Positions 35,033 to 44,370 of a DNA stretch of 64,000 bases are shown here, one piece after another. The DNA lies in the NCBI RefSeq assembly GCF_014712225.1, contig NZ_JACXBW010000004.1, forward strand, positions 248,001 through 312,000, written 5' to 3'. The notes below the pieces were generated by a model that ran no database searches, was not told the DNA's origin, and saw only the letters and a list, made by a program, of their open reading frames with translations. Numbering within the stretch: position 1 is the stretch's first letter; each line of letters starts with the position of its first letter. A program made the translations under genes and the position numbers. Source of the DNA: Pseudarthrobacter sulfonivorans (GTDB lineage Bacteria > Actinomycetota > Actinomycetes > Actinomycetales > Micrococcaceae).

Positions 35033-35083
35033 GCGAGTCTCGACAATGTTCGTTGATAAGTGCTAAAACTAAGGAAGCAAAGT

Positions 35084-35099
35084 TCGAATATGTGTTCTA
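35084..35099 (+). promoter_or_regulatory. LexA (SOS) box upstream of the LysM gene
   Basis: TCGAATATGTGTTCTA fits the TCGAAC-N4-GTTCGA consensus with three changes. It ends 112 bp before ATG 35212. The remaining intergenic DNA (34872–35211, 340 bp) holds the lexA promoter and dyad, this box, and a further dyad GCGGAT-N6-ATCCGC (35110–35127). Confidence 0.75.
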
Positions 35100-35211
35100 C
35101 TCGTTGCCAGCGGATTCGAATATCCGCCCGATGCGGAGGCGTGAGCCTCAGGGCATTGGCGACGGGGAGGCAACGCCGGGCAGCACAGTATGGTCCAGGA
35201 GGGCTCATCTC

Positions 35212-35610
35212 ATGTCAGCTATATCTGCTTCACAGGATTCCCAGCCGCAGTTCGTTTCCGTCGAGCACCTGACGTCACAGCAGCACAGGGAATCCCTGCC
35301 GCCGCTCCGTCTTACCCGCAGGGGCCGGGTTGTCCTCATCGGCATCCCGCTGGTGCTCCTGGCAGCGCTCCTTCTCTCGCTGGCCGGTTTTCTCACTTCT
35401 CCGGCTAAGGCGGCCGATTCCGCAGCTGATCTCACCGTCACGCCCACCATCACGGTGACCGTCCAAGCGGGGCAGTCCCTCTGGGCCATTGCGGGCGCAG
35501 TAGCACCCCAACGTGACGCCCGGGACGTCATTGCGGATATTGTTCAACTGAACAACCTCACCGGCGGCGGCGTGGTGCCGGGCCAGCAGCTCTTTGTCCC
35601 CACCCGGTAG
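35212..35610 (+). CDS. SOS-associated LysM membrane protein (DivS/Rv2719c-like division suppressor)
   Basis: A 132-residue protein with a cytosolic tail (1–40), one membrane helix (about 42–63, VVLIGIPLVLLAALLLSLAG), and an external LysM domain at the C-terminus (about 80–131, VTVQAGQSLWAIAGA; PGQQLFVPTR) that binds peptidoglycan. ATG 35212 has AGGAGGG eight bases upstream. A divergent lexA plus a LysM membrane protein with an SOS box is the arrangement of Rv2719c in Mycobacterium and divS in Corynebacterium, which halt division during DNA damage. The role here follows by synteny and architecture. Confidence 0.85.
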   Translation: MSAISASQDSQPQFVSVEHLTSQQHRESLPPLRLTRRGRVVLIGIPLVLLAALLLSLAGFLTSPAKAADSAADLTVTPTITVTVQAGQSLWAIAGAVAPQRDARDVIADIVQLNNLTGGGVVPGQQLFVPTR

Positions 35611-35686
35611 GCACCGGCATGGGCCCGTTGAGGCAGGGGCAGGTCCACTGGTGGCCGTCACATTTTCCGGCCGTCTCCTTCGGAAC

Positions 35687-35692
35687 TAAACT
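35687..35692 (+). promoter_or_regulatory. -10 element for leaderless hisC
   Basis: TAAACT lies 6 nt before GTG 35699. Confidence 0.55.
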
Positions 35693-35698
35693 GTTCAG

Positions 35699-36817
35699 GT
35701 GAATGACCAGCTAGAGCGTCTGAACCGACTTCCCCTCCGGACCAACCTTCGCGGGCTTACCCCCTACGGTGCCCCGCAGTTGGATGTTCCCATCCTGCTG
35801 AATGTCAACGAGAATACCCATGGCGTTCCGGCGGATGTGCAGGCCGCCATCGCAGCAGCCGTAACGGAAGCGGCAACCGGGCTCAACCGCTACCCGGACC
35901 GTGAGTTCACCGAGCTCCGGAAAGCGCTGGCCGAATACCTCGGCCACGGACTCGATGCCACAAACATCTGGGCCGCCAATGGATCCAACGAGGTCCTTCA
36001 GCAGATATTGCAGGCATTTGGCGGCCCGGGTCGCAAGGCCCTGGGGTTCCCGCCCACGTATTCCATGTACCCCTTGCTGGCAAGCGGCACCGACACCGAA
36101 TACATCGTGGGTCAGCGCGCGGAAGGGTACGGACTCAGCGCCGAATCGGCCGCGTTGCAGGTCAAGGAACTTCAGCCGAACGTCGTTTTCCTGTGTTCGC
36201 CCAACAACCCCACCGGTACAGGCCTTGGCCTGGACGTCGTGGAAGCCGTGTACGCTGCCGGCGAGGCCAGCCAGACCATCGTGATCGTCGACGAGGCATA
36301 CCACGAGTTTGCCCATGACGGCACGCCCAGCGCCCTTACCCTGCTGCCGGGCCGGGAACGCCTGATTGTTTCCCGCACCATGAGCAAGGCGTTTGCCCTT
36401 GCCGGAGCGCGCCTCGGCTACATGGCGGCGGCGCCGGAGGTGACCGATGCCCTCCGCCTGGTCCGGCTGCCCTACCACCTCTCCGCGATCACCCAGGCGG
36501 CGGCCCTGGCCGCCCTCCAGCACCGGACAGCCCTGATGGCGGACGTCCAGGACATCAAGGAACAGCGGGACCGCATAGTCACGGAATTGACGCGGATGGG
36601 CCTCAAGCCGGCGGCCTCGGATTCGAACTATGTCTTCTTCGGCGGCCTGGACAGCCCGCACGAGGTCTGGCAGCAATTGCTGGACGCGGGCGTGCTGGTT
36701 CGCGACGTCGGGATTCCCGGCCACCTGCGGGTCACTGCAGGAACTGAGAGGGAGACCACAGCCTTCCTGACCTCCCTGGAGGGCATCCTGGCCAGCCAAG
36801 CGAAGCTCCCCGCCTAG
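35699..36817 (+). CDS. hisC: Histidinol-phosphate aminotransferase
   Basis: A 372-residue fold-type I PLP aminotransferase for histidine synthesis. It shows NENTHGVP near the N-terminus, the NNPTGTG and IVDEAYHEF motifs, and the PLP lysine in [17 protein letters not shown]. It starts the local operon hisC–hisB–hisH–(small membrane ORF)–priA. GTG 35699 sits behind a leaderless-type -10. Confidence 0.95.
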   Translation: MNDQLERLNRLPLRTNLRGLTPYGAPQLDVPILLNVNENTHGVPADVQAAIAAAVTEAATGLNRYPDREFTELRKALAEYLGHGLDATNIWAANGSNEVLQQILQAFGGPGRKALGFPPTYSMYPLLASGTDTEYIVGQRAEGYGLSAESAALQVKELQPNVVFLCSPNNPTGTGLGLDVVEAVYAAGEASQTIVIVDEAYHEFAHDGTPSALTLLPGRERLIVSRTMSKAFALAGARLGYMAAAPEVTDALRLVRLPYHLSAITQAAALAALQHRTALMADVQDIKEQRDRIVTELTRMGLKPAASDSNYVFFGGLDSPHEVWQQLLDAGVLVRDVGIPGHLRVTAGTERETTAFLTSLEGILASQAKLPA

Positions 36818-36872
36818 ACTTGAAGTACCGGCGCCTCAGCGCGCCCTACCACTCCTGCGTTATAAGGACCAG

Positions 36873-37505
36873 ATGATCATGAGTTCCACCGGATCGAACG
36901 CTGCCGAGCCCCGGACCGCACGCATGGAGCGTGCCACCAGCGAATCGTCAGTGCTCGTGGAGATCAACCTCGACGGCACGGGCGTATCGGACATCGACAC
37001 GTCCGTCCCGTTCTACGACCACATGCTGACGGCGCTGTGCAAGCACTCGCTCATTGACATGACGGTCAAGGCCACCGGTGACACGCACATTGACGTCCAC
37101 CACACCGTGGAGGACGTCGCCATCACCTTCGGTGAGGTCCTGCGCACCGCGCTGGGCAACAAGGCCGGCATCCGCAGGTTCGGAGAGGCCACTGTGCCCC
37201 TCGACGAAGCCCTGGCGAACGCCGTCGTGGATGTCTCCGGACGGCCGTACCTCGTACACGGCGGGGAGCCCGCCGGGCAGGAATACCACCTGATTGGCGG
37301 CCACTTCACCGGGTCGCTGACCCGTCACGTCTTTGAGGCCATCACACTGCACGCGGGCATCTGCCTGCACATGAACGTCATTGCCGGCCGGGACCCGCAC
37401 CACATCGTGGAAGCACAGTTCAAAGCCTTCGCCCGCGCCCTGCGTGCCGCCGTCGAACCCGACCCCCGCGTTGAGGGGATTCCGTCCACCAAGGGTGCCC
37501 TGTGA
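36873..37505 (+). CDS. hisB: Imidazoleglycerol-phosphate dehydratase
   Basis: A 210-residue monofunctional HisB. Metal-binding histidines are in [25 protein letters not shown] and [20 protein letters not shown] and RPYLVHGG are also conserved. There is no fused phosphatase domain. AAGGA precedes ATG 36873. It overlaps hisH by 4 bp. Confidence 0.97.
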   Translation: MIMSSTGSNAAEPRTARMERATSESSVLVEINLDGTGVSDIDTSVPFYDHMLTALCKHSLIDMTVKATGDTHIDVHHTVEDVAITFGEVLRTALGNKAGIRRFGEATVPLDEALANAVVDVSGRPYLVHGGEPAGQEYHLIGGHFTGSLTRHVFEAITLHAGICLHMNVIAGRDPHHIVEAQFKAFARALRAAVEPDPRVEGIPSTKGAL

Positions 37506-38233
37506 CCGGCCAGATCCTTCGTGATGGCGCGGTGATCGACCCGGCCGCGGGTAAAAAGCCCGTGTCGCCCGAGGGTAAACCCACAGTCACCGTTCTCGAC
37601 TATGGCTCCGGCAACGTCCGCTCGGCCGTGCGCGCGCTTGAACGGGCCGGCGCCGAGGTCATCCTGAGCTCCAAGCCTGAGGACGTGCTTAATGCCGACG
37701 GCCTGGTGGTGCCTGGCGTGGGTGCCTTTGAAACCGTGATGCGCGAACTCAAGGCCGTGGACGGCATCCGGCTGATCGGCCGGCGCGTGGCCGGCGGCCG
37801 GCCGGTCCTGGCCATCTGCGTGGGCCTGCAAGTGATGTTTGAAGCCGGGGTCGAGCACGGGACCGAAGCCGAGGGCATGGGAGAGTGGCCCGGAAAGGTG
37901 GAGCTCCTTCCCGCGGAGGTTGTGCCGCACATGGGCTGGAATACCGTGCAGGTACCCGAAGGCTCAAAGCTCTTCGCCGGCGTTGAGAACGAGCGGTTCT
38001 ACTTCGTCCACTCCTACGGTGTCCAGGACTGGAACTTCGATGTGATCCAGCCCCGGATGACGGCGCCGCTGGTGACCTGGTCCGAGCACGGCGCCCGCTT
38101 CATCGCGGCGGTGGAGAACGGCCCGCTCTGCGCTACCCAGTTCCACCCGGAAAAGTCCGGCGATGCCGGAGCCCGGCTGCTGCGCAACTGGGTGGACGGC
38201 CTTCGCAAGCCGGCCCCCACGGATGCAGCCTAG
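37502..38233 (+). CDS. hisH: Imidazole glycerol phosphate synthase, glutaminase subunit
   Basis: HisH releases ammonia from glutamine for HisF. The class I amidotransferase domain begins near residue 28 ([13 protein letters not shown]). The catalytic cysteine is in [10 protein letters not shown], where many relatives read GICLGMQ, and the His/Glu pair is in TQFHPEKSG. The ~25-residue N-terminal extension before the conserved strand is unusual, and the true start could be later, but the 4-bp overlap with hisB favours this one. hisF is not in the window. Confidence 0.94.
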   Translation: MTGQILRDGAVIDPAAGKKPVSPEGKPTVTVLDYGSGNVRSAVRALERAGAEVILSSKPEDVLNADGLVVPGVGAFETVMRELKAVDGIRLIGRRVAGGRPVLAICVGLQVMFEAGVEHGTEAEGMGEWPGKVELLPAEVVPHMGWNTVQVPEGSKLFAGVENERFYFVHSYGVQDWNFDVIQPRMTAPLVTWSEHGARFIAAVENGPLCATQFHPEKSGDAGARLLRNWVDGLRKPAPTDAA

Positions 38234-38392
38234 ATGTGGTCCATCGTCCTGATGGGCCTGGCGGGCCTCCTGGTAGGCGGGGCCTTGTCCTTCCGGCAGC
38301 AGCGCAAACCGCTGTGGACGCAGATCAGTTTTTATGTCTTGGCGGGAATGTCGCTCTTGGCCGCCTACCTGCTGACGCTTCCCGGCAACTAG
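38234..38392 (+). CDS. 52-residue membrane protein between hisH and priA
   Basis: An ORF from ATG 38234, directly abutting the hisH stop codon, to TAG 38392. It encodes two hydrophobic helices (IVLMGLAGLLVGGALSF and ISFYVLAGMSLLAAYLLTL) around a basic turn RQQRKPLW. Position and GC-rich codon use support a real gene co-translated with hisH. Homologues appear to be usual in this spot in Arthrobacter relatives, but I cannot verify that. Function unknown. Confidence 0.6.
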   Translation: MWSIVLMGLAGLLVGGALSFRQQRKPLWTQISFYVLAGMSLLAAYLLTLPGN

Positions 38393-38449
38393 ACTCCCGC
38401 CACACCACCAGACTCCGCACCAGCATCACAACATTGAAGAGGATTTGAG

Positions 38450-39196
38450 ATGACCACCGCAACCGACCTGCCGGTTCTTGAACTGCTGCCCGCCGTCGAC
38501 GTCGTAAACGGCCAGGCCGTTCGGCTGGTCCAGGGGGAAGCCGGCAGTGAGACGAGCTACGGCACACCGCTGGACGCGGCCCTTAACTGGCAGCAGCAGG
38601 GCGCCGAGTGGGTGCACCTGGTGGACCTGGACGCAGCGTTCGGCCGCGGCTCCAACGCAGAACTGCTCCGCGAAGTCGTAGGCCGGCTTGACATCAAGGT
38701 GGAGCTTTCCGGTGGCCTCCGGGACGACGAATCCCTCGAAGCGGCGCTTGATCTTGGCGTGGCCCGCGTCAACCTCGGTACGGCGGCGTTGGAGAACCCG
38801 GAATGGACCCGCAAAGCCATCGAACGCTTCGGCGACAAGATCGCCGTCGGCCTTGACGTCCGCGGAACAACGCTGGCGGGCCGGGGCTGGACCAAGGAAG
38901 GCGGCGACCTCTGGGAGGTTCTGGGCCGCCTGGAAGAGGCCGGCTGCGCCAGGTACGTTGTCACCGACGTCACCAAGGACGGCACCCTGCAGGGACCCAA
39001 CGTGGAACTCCTGCGTCAGATGGTGGAGAAGACCGGCAAGCCGGTGGTCGCCTCGGGCGGCATCTCCAGCCTGGACGACCTGAAGGTACTCCGGTCGCTG
39101 GTGCCGCTGGGCGTGGAGGCCGCGATCGTCGGTAAGGCGCTCTACGCCGGTGCGTTTACGCTGCCCGAAGCCCTCGACGTCGCCGGACGCCGCTAG
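38450..39196 (+). CDS. priA: PriA: bifunctional HisA / TrpF isomerase
   Basis: A 248-residue TIM barrel that isomerises both ProFAR (histidine) and phosphoribosylanthranilate (tryptophan) in Actinobacteria lacking a separate trpF. Features are [18 protein letters not shown], the catalytic Asp region [24 protein letters not shown], and [14 protein letters not shown]. Dual specificity is inferred from taxon and sequence. The start ATG 38450 follows GAGGA. Confidence 0.93.
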   Translation: MTTATDLPVLELLPAVDVVNGQAVRLVQGEAGSETSYGTPLDAALNWQQQGAEWVHLVDLDAAFGRGSNAELLREVVGRLDIKVELSGGLRDDESLEAALDLGVARVNLGTAALENPEWTRKAIERFGDKIAVGLDVRGTTLAGRGWTKEGGDLWEVLGRLEEAGCARYVVTDVTKDGTLQGPNVELLRQMVEKTGKPVVASGGISSLDDLKVLRSLVPLGVEAAIVGKALYAGAFTLPEALDVAGRR

Positions 39197-39203
39197 CCGG
39201 CCC

Positions 39204-40100
39204 GTGGACAGCACACACAATCCAGCAACGGCTGGCGGGGCTCCCGTCCAGCGCCACCTTCCCGGACACATCGCCGCTGCCCTTGCCGGCGCGGGCGGCC
39301 CCAGCGATTCGGCGGGGAGGCCCTGGGAGGGCCGGAGCCTGGCCGGGGACGACGCCAAGATCCACAACTTCGAGGACGACGACGGAACGGCCGACGCCGG
39401 TTACCTCGCCGCCGTGGAGGCCCTGGTTGGCGGCGGCGGTAACGAAACAGCGGTGGTGGCCTCGCTCGCCACTGCCCGTGTCTTCATCCCCATCATCGCG
39501 CAGCTCGGCGCCGAGGCGGAGGGCGTGGCCGGGCTGACCGCGGACAAGCAGGCCGACATGGCCCTGGTCACCCTGAAGGCAGCTGACGGCCGGACAGCCA
39601 TGCCCGCCTTCACATCAGCTGGCCGCCTGGCCGCCTGGCACCCTGACGCACGGCCTGTGGCTGTGTACGCGGCGCGCGCCGCGCTGTCAGCCGTCGCCGA
39701 GGGGGCCGAATTGCTGGTCCTGGACCCGGGCTCGGACGTTACCCTCGTGGTCCGTCGGCCTGCCGTGTGGGCACTGGCACAGCAGCAGGAGTGGGTGCCC
39801 TCCTACACCGATGCCGTGCTTGCCGCCGAAATGGCCGCCACCGCCGGGGGGTTCCCGGCGGTCCGGAACATCGAGCTGCTTCCAGGTTCGGGCGTTGCCG
39901 CTGTGACCGGCGGGGGAGTCCCGCTCTCAGGGGGCGGCGCCGGACCCGAACTGCAGGTGATTCTTTACCTCGAGGATGGTCTTGATGCCGCCGCGGTGCA
40001 GGAGCTCGTCGCCGGACTTCAGGCTGCCTGGTCCCGGAATGTATTGTTTGGGGAGCGGGTCGATTCGATGGAAATCAAGTTGCGGCGCGCGGTTCAGTAG
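39204..40100 (+). CDS. SseB-family protein
   Basis: A 298-residue protein with an SseB N-terminal-type domain (about residues 60–190: ALVGGGGNETAVVASLATAR; MALVTLKAADGRTAMPAFTS; AWHPDARPVAVYAARAAL). SseB was named for enhanced serine sensitivity in E. coli; its biochemical role is unclear. A C-terminal half with a beta-rich segment follows. GTG 39204 lies 7 bp after priA, and an upstream start would overlap it. This gene follows priA in many Arthrobacter-type genomes. Confidence 0.8.
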   Translation: MDSTHNPATAGGAPVQRHLPGHIAAALAGAGGPSDSAGRPWEGRSLAGDDAKIHNFEDDDGTADAGYLAAVEALVGGGGNETAVVASLATARVFIPIIAQLGAEAEGVAGLTADKQADMALVTLKAADGRTAMPAFTSAGRLAAWHPDARPVAVYAARAALSAVAEGAELLVLDPGSDVTLVVRRPAVWALAQQQEWVPSYTDAVLAAEMAATAGGFPAVRNIELLPGSGVAAVTGGGVPLSGGGAGPELQVILYLEDGLDAAAVQELVAGLQAAWSRNVLFGERVDSMEIKLRRAVQ

Positions 40101-40157
40101 CAGACGGTCAGCGGGGAGACCCCTCGGGCTGCCCGTGCCCGATCCAAAGGATTCTCC

Positions 40158-41462
40158 GTGAATTTCGCTCTCTACCGGGAGTTGCTCGCCGTCGGGCCCA
40201 TCAGGCGGCTCCTGCTTGTGGGCATGGTGGCCCGCATCCCGCACTCTGCCGCCGGCGTCCTGCTGACCTTGCACATCGTCCTCAGCCTGGACAAGGGCTA
40301 TGCCGCGGCTGGCGCAGCTGCAGCGGTGATGACCATCGGCATAGCTGTGGGCGCGCCATGGCGCGGCCGGCGTGTTGACACGGTAGGCCTGCGCCGGGCC
40401 CTTATCCCGTCAGTGGTTTCCGAAGCGGTCATCTGGGCCGTGGTACCGCATGTCAGCTACGAATTGCTGTTGCCGTTGGTGTTCATCGGTGGCCTGCTGA
40501 CCCTGCCGATCTTCAGCGTGATCCGCCAGTCCTTGGGCGTCCTCGCGGACGGTACCCAGCGGCGGACCGCTTTTGCCCTGGACTCCATCACCACTGAGGT
40601 GGTGTTTATGATCGGACCGGCGGCAGGCGCCGTCGTGGCCACCAGCGGCTTCACCGTTCTGGGCCTCACCGTGGTGGGGGTGTCCACCTCCCTGGCCGGC
40701 CTGTTCCTGATGTGGTTCAACCCGCCCACGCGCAGCGCCACGCAGACCGAGGAAGGCGAGGCGGACCAGCGGCATGCGGCGGAGGTGGCAGTCGTGTGCG
40801 CAGCCCCCGCCCACGTCCAGGAAGCAGCGGCCGACCTTGTTCCAGCCGGTGCCGAAACCGCCCGCCGTGGCCGCGCGGGCCTGCGCGGCAAGGTGTCCCA
40901 CAATTTTGCCTGGTTCACGGCCACCGTCGCGGCGGTCTTTGCGGTTGCGGCGGGAACCGGGATGGTGCTCAGCGGCACCGACGTCGGAATTGTTGCGGCC
41001 CTGGAAACCGGCGGGCACCAAAGCGAAATCGGCATCGTTTTCCTCTTTTGGTGCGCCGCGTCCGTGATCGGCGGCCTGGTCTACGGCGCCATGCACAGGC
41101 CGGTCCCGCCGATCGTCCTGCTCCTGGGCATGGCGGCCCTGACCATTCCGATGGGCTTCGCGCACGATACCTGGACCCTGGCGTTCGTTTCGATCCTTCC
41201 GGGACTCTTGTGCGCGCCTGTGCTCTCAGCGGCTTCCGAAAAGGTTGCCGACCTGGTGGCTGAGGACCGCCGTGGCGAGGCGATGGGCTGGTACGGCTCT
41301 GCGCTGACCGCCGGCGTAGCTCTGGGCGCTCCCCTCGCCGGAGTGTTCATCGACGGGACGGGGCCGTCCGGAGGGTTTGTGGCAGTGGGCCTGGCCGGCG
41401 TTGTGCTTTGCCTGGTGGGACTGCTGCTCCAGGCGATGCGGCGCCGCAGAGTGGCCGCCTGA
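40158..41462 (+). CDS. Major facilitator superfamily transporter
   Basis: A 434-residue protein with 12 predicted helices split by a hydrophilic loop of ~70 residues (about 190–255). PWRGRRVDTVGLRRAL, between helices 2 and 3, is the MFS motif A region. Substrate not predictable. GTG 40158 is the first start after the SseB gene. Followed 10 bp after its stop codon by the palindromic repeat and then a terminator. Confidence 0.88.
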   Translation: MNFALYRELLAVGPIRRLLLVGMVARIPHSAAGVLLTLHIVLSLDKGYAAAGAAAAVMTIGIAVGAPWRGRRVDTVGLRRALIPSVVSEAVIWAVVPHVSYELLLPLVFIGGLLTLPIFSVIRQSLGVLADGTQRRTAFALDSITTEVVFMIGPAAGAVVATSGFTVLGLTVVGVSTSLAGLFLMWFNPPTRSATQTEEGEADQRHAAEVAVVCAAPAHVQEAAADLVPAGAETARRGRAGLRGKVSHNFAWFTATVAAVFAVAAGTGMVLSGTDVGIVAALETGGHQSEIGIVFLFWCAASVIGGLVYGAMHRPVPPIVLLLGMAALTIPMGFAHDTWTLAFVSILPGLLCAPVLSAASEKVADLVAEDRRGEAMGWYGSALTAGVALGAPLAGVFIDGTGPSGGFVAVGLAGVVLCLVGLLLQAMRRRRVAA

Positions 41463-41472
41463 CGCTTCCTCC

Positions 41473-41534
41473 CATCGATTGCTCCGTAACGGCCCTTTTG
41501 ACCCCTCAGAACGGCGGTTACGGAGCAATCGATG
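41473..41534. repeat. Inverted-repeat element, copy 2
   Basis: Perfect 18-bp inverted arms (41473–41490 and 41517–41534) flank a 26-nt loop. The left 27 bases equal the reverse complement of 18023–18049. As in copy 1, it starts about 10 bp after a stop codon and is followed by a separate terminator. Confidence 0.85.
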
Positions 41535-41572
41535 GAAATGCTTCTTCAAGGTGCGGCGGGCAACGTCAGGGA

Positions 41573-41617
41573 ACGACGGCGGCGGGCGGACCTCCGTGGT
41601 CCGCCCGCCGCCGTCGT
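41573..41617. terminator. Bidirectional terminator after the MFS gene
   Basis: A perfect 19-bp stem (41573–41591 and 41599–41617) with a 7-nt loop, followed by a T-rich stretch (TTTAGTTTTTT). It lies between convergent genes. Confidence 0.93.
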
Positions 41618-41652
41618 GATTTAGTTTTTTGAACGAATTGCCGGGTGAGGTA

Positions 41653-42039
41653 CTAGTTGACCGCGCCGGTGTACTTCTCGCCGGGGCCCTTGCCCGGGGC
41701 GTCCGGAATGACAGACTCTTCGCGGAAGGCAAGCTGCAGGGAACGCAGTCCATCGCGCAACGGCCCTGCGTGCTGGGAACCGATTTCAGGGGCAGCAGCC
41801 GTCACCAGCCCGGCCAGGGCGGTGATAAGTTTGCGGGCCTCATCCAGGTCCTTCAGTTCCTCCGCGTTGTCCTCGGCGGCGAGGCCGAGCTTTACCGCTG
41901 CCGCACTCATCAGGTGAACGGCGGCGGTGGTGATGACCTCGATGGCCGGCACCTCGGAGATGTCGCGGATTTGCTGGCTCACGTCAGCCTCGGCAGGGGC
42001 GGCCTCGAAAACGTGTGAATTGCTGTCTGGGGTACTCAT
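41653..42039 (-). CDS. DUF1844 family protein
   Basis: A 128-residue soluble protein. The DUF1844 core is at about 20–100 (IEVITTAAVHLMSAAAVKLG; LDEARKLITALAGLV). It is commonly encoded divergently from infC in Actinobacteria. No function is established. The C-terminus (about 105–128) is a Pro/Gly-rich tail. Confidence 0.85.
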   Translation of the reverse strand: MSTPDSNSHVFEAAPAEADVSQQIRDISEVPAIEVITTAAVHLMSAAAVKLGLAAEDNAEELKDLDEARKLITALAGLVTAAAPEIGSQHAGPLRDGLRSLQLAFREESVIPDAPGKGPGEKYTGAVN

Positions 42040-42132
42040 ACTGGTAAGCTTGTCACAGACCGACTGAATGTCGTTATTTTGCTATGTTAAGGTCCCGCCG
42101 GCGCCCCGCTGCGTCGATAGGGATTTTTTCTG

Positions 42133-42387
42133 TAGAATGGCATGCAGTTTGCAAGCGGAGTTCTCTCCCACCCGCGTCAGCCGTTTTCCCACCGGAAGTC
42201 ATTCCGGGGAAGCAAGGTTGCCGGGTACCGGTCGGACAGTTCATCTGGCATTGTGCCCGAAAGAACTGCGCACGGTTTCTCTTCGGAGAAGCGTGTATCC
42301 GATCATCGAGGCCTTCGATTGCTCCGGCAATTGGGGGCCTTCTCTATTTGCCGGTGGGTTTACCACATCAATCACAGGAGCTTTAAC
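42133..42387 (+). promoter_or_regulatory. infC promoter and long mRNA leader
   Basis: An extended -10 (TG directly before TAGAAT, 42133–42138) gives a start near 42145 and a leader of ~240 nt before the AUU codon. Bases 42040–42387 contain no credible gene. infC operons are often controlled through their leaders by L20 or IF3. I see short GC-rich pairings (for example GAGGCC at 42308–42313 with GGCCTT at 42336–42341) but no structure I can name. Confidence 0.5.
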
Positions 42388-43509
42388 ATTAGCGAGCCAA
42401 GAATCAATGAGCGTATCCGCGTCCCCGAGGTGCGGCTGGTCGGTCCTGCAGGTGAACAGGTAGGGGTCGTCCGTATTGAGGATGCCCTGCGTTTGGCTGC
42501 TGAATCCGATCTTGATCTCGTTGAAGTAGCACCTCAGGCCAAGCCTCCGGTGTGCAAGCTGATGGACTTCGGCAAGTACAAGTACGAGGCCGCAGTCAAG
42601 GCACGTGAAGCCCGGAAGAACCAGACCAACACGGTTCTCAAGGAAATCCGCTTCCGTCTGAAGATCGACACCCATGACTACGAGACCAAGCGCGGCCATG
42701 CGCTTCGCTTCCTCGGTGCAGGTGACAAGGTCAAGGCCATGATCCAGTTCCGTGGCCGCGAGCAGCAGCGTCCGGAGATGGGCATCCGCCTGCTCCAGCG
42801 TTTCGCTGACGACGTCGCCGAGGTGGGCGTTGTTGAGTCCAGCCCGCGTATTGACGGCCGCAACATGGTGATGGTCGTGGGCCCGCTCAAGAACAAGGCG
42901 GAGGCCAAGGCTGAGGCGCGCCGGGCATCACAGCGTGCAGAGGCCAAGGCGCAGAACGAAGCCAAGGCTTCGGGCCGCATCGATGTCACCGGTGACGACC
43001 AGGCGCCGCTGACCCAGTCCCTGGCTGACCTTCTTCCGGAAGGTTTCGCCATCACCACGCAGCCAGAGACGGAAGCCCCTGAAGCTGAGGCCACCGAGGC
43101 GGCAGCTCCGGAAACGGCAGCACCCGCCAACGCCGAAGCAGCCGAGGCGCCCGTTGCTGCTCCTGTAGCCGAGGCCCCGGCGAAGGAAGCTCCCGCGAAG
43201 GAAGCCCCTGCAGAGGAAGCTGCTGCGAAGGAAGCTCCGGTGAAGGAAGCCGCTGCACAGGAGGCGCCCAAGCAGGCTGCCCCGAAGGCCGCTGCTCCCA
43301 AACGGGAGGCCCCCAAGGCGGCCCCGGCTCCGGCCAAGGCTCCCGAGGCCAAGCCCGCTGAGGCCCCCAAGGCAGCCGCTCCGGCTCCGGCAGCTCCGAG
43401 GCCGCCGGTGCCGATGCCCAAGCCGGTAGCCCGGCCGGCAGCTCCGAAGCCTGCTGCGAGGCCTGCCCCCAAGGCAGCTCCGAAGCCGGCCGGTAAGAAG
43501 ACTACCTAG
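42388..43509 (+). CDS. infC: Translation initiation factor IF-3 with AUU start and long C-terminal tail
   Basis: IF-3 guards start-codon choice on the 30S subunit. The protein begins [19 protein letters not shown] at an ATT codon (42388) with AGGAG seven bases upstream; the rare AUU start is the classic self-regulating feature of infC. IF3-N covers about 1–75 and IF3-C about 80–170 ([17 protein letters not shown]). The remaining ~180 of 373 residues form an Ala/Pro/Lys/Glu-rich tail with [17 protein letters not shown] repeats, far longer than the ~180–200-residue E. coli type protein. rpmI and rplT follow. Confidence 0.96.
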   Translation: MSEPRINERIRVPEVRLVGPAGEQVGVVRIEDALRLAAESDLDLVEVAPQAKPPVCKLMDFGKYKYEAAVKAREARKNQTNTVLKEIRFRLKIDTHDYETKRGHALRFLGAGDKVKAMIQFRGREQQRPEMGIRLLQRFADDVAEVGVVESSPRIDGRNMVMVVGPLKNKAEAKAEARRASQRAEAKAQNEAKASGRIDVTGDDQAPLTQSLADLLPEGFAITTQPETEAPEAEATEAAAPETAAPANAEAAEAPVAAPVAEAPAKEAPAKEAPAEEAAAKEAPVKEAAAQEAPKQAAPKAAAPKREAPKAAPAPAKAPEAKPAEAPKAAAPAPAAPRPPVPMPKPVARPAAPKPAARPAPKAAPKPAGKKTT

Positions 43510-43624
43510 TTCAAAGCTGCAGGAGGTTTCCTCCAGTAGTACGCAACCAGCACGCCGCCTGCAGGGGTGGCTGCTCGAAAGAACTGCAGACAATGTCTGC
43601 GGACACGTAAGGAGATCGGTTCCC

Positions 43625-43819
43625 ATGCCGAAGATGAAGACCCACAGTGGTGCTAAGAAGCGCTTCAAGCTGACCGGTAGCGGCAAGCTGCGCCGCCAGC
43701 AGGCCAACCGCCGCCACTACCTCGAGCACAAGTCCTCCAGGCTGACTCGTCGCCTCGCCGGCGACAAGATCGTCTTCAAGGGTGACGCTAAGGTCATCCG
43801 GAAGATGCTCGGCATCTAA
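43625..43819 (+). CDS. rpmI: 50S ribosomal protein L35
   Basis: A 64-residue basic protein ([20 protein letters not shown]) with the complete L35 pattern, ending [15 protein letters not shown] lies just upstream. It is the middle gene of infC–rpmI–rplT. Confidence 0.98.
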   Translation: MPKMKTHSGAKKRFKLTGSGKLRRQQANRRHYLEHKSSRLTRRLAGDKIVFKGDAKVIRKMLGI

Positions 43820-43937
43820 GTTCCAAGTTCTCTGACTGATGCCACCTGGCAGCAGTCAACTACCAAAAAGGCTTCTCAGGCCAGCCGGTTGTACCGGCAG
43901 TAGATGCTTGGGATCAGATTTTCGAAGGAGTACGCAC

Positions 43938-44321
43938 GTGGCACGTGTGAAGAGGGCGGTCAACGCCCACAAGAAGCGCCGGGTTATTCTTGAACGCGCA
44001 AAGGGCTACCGTGGACAGCGTTCACGCCTGTACCGCAAGGCCAAAGAGCAGCTGCTGCACTCGTTTGTGTACAGCTACGGTGACCGCAAGAAGAAGAAGG
44101 GTGATTTCCGTCGCCTGTGGATCCAGCGCATCAATGCTGCATCCCGCGCCAACGGCCTCACCTACAACCGTCTGATCCAGGGCCTGAAGGCCGCTGAGGT
44201 CGAGGTTGACCGCCGTATGCTGGCCGAGCTGGCCGTCTCCGACGCCAACGCTTTCGCCGCACTGGTGAAGATTGCCAAGGATTCCCTGCCTGCTGACACG
44301 TCGGCTCCGGCTGTAAAGTAG
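43938..44321 (+). CDS. rplT: 50S ribosomal protein L20
   Basis: A 127-residue protein starting at GTG 43938 ([19 protein letters not shown]) with GAAGGAG seven bases upstream; longer in-frame starts lie in the spacer after rpmI. L20 binds 23S rRNA early in assembly and may control this operon through its leader. All core segments ([26 protein letters not shown]) are present. Confidence 0.98.
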   Translation: MARVKRAVNAHKKRRVILERAKGYRGQRSRLYRKAKEQLLHSFVYSYGDRKKKKGDFRRLWIQRINAASRANGLTYNRLIQGLKAAEVEVDRRMLAELAVSDANAFAALVKIAKDSLPADTSAPAVK

Positions 44322-44358
44322 CACTCAAGGCCGTTCAAGGACTGGTGGCTGAAGCCAC

Positions 44359-44364
44359 TAAGGT
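44359..44364 (+). promoter_or_regulatory. -10 element for the leaderless TrmH gene
   Basis: TAAGGT lies 6 nt before ATG 44371. Confidence 0.55.
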
Positions 44365-44370
44365 TCTTAT

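Noticed and set aside
35040..35056. Third LexA box in the lexA–LysM gap (CGACAATGTTCG)
   Set aside because: The half-site spacing is shorter than the N4 of true boxes.
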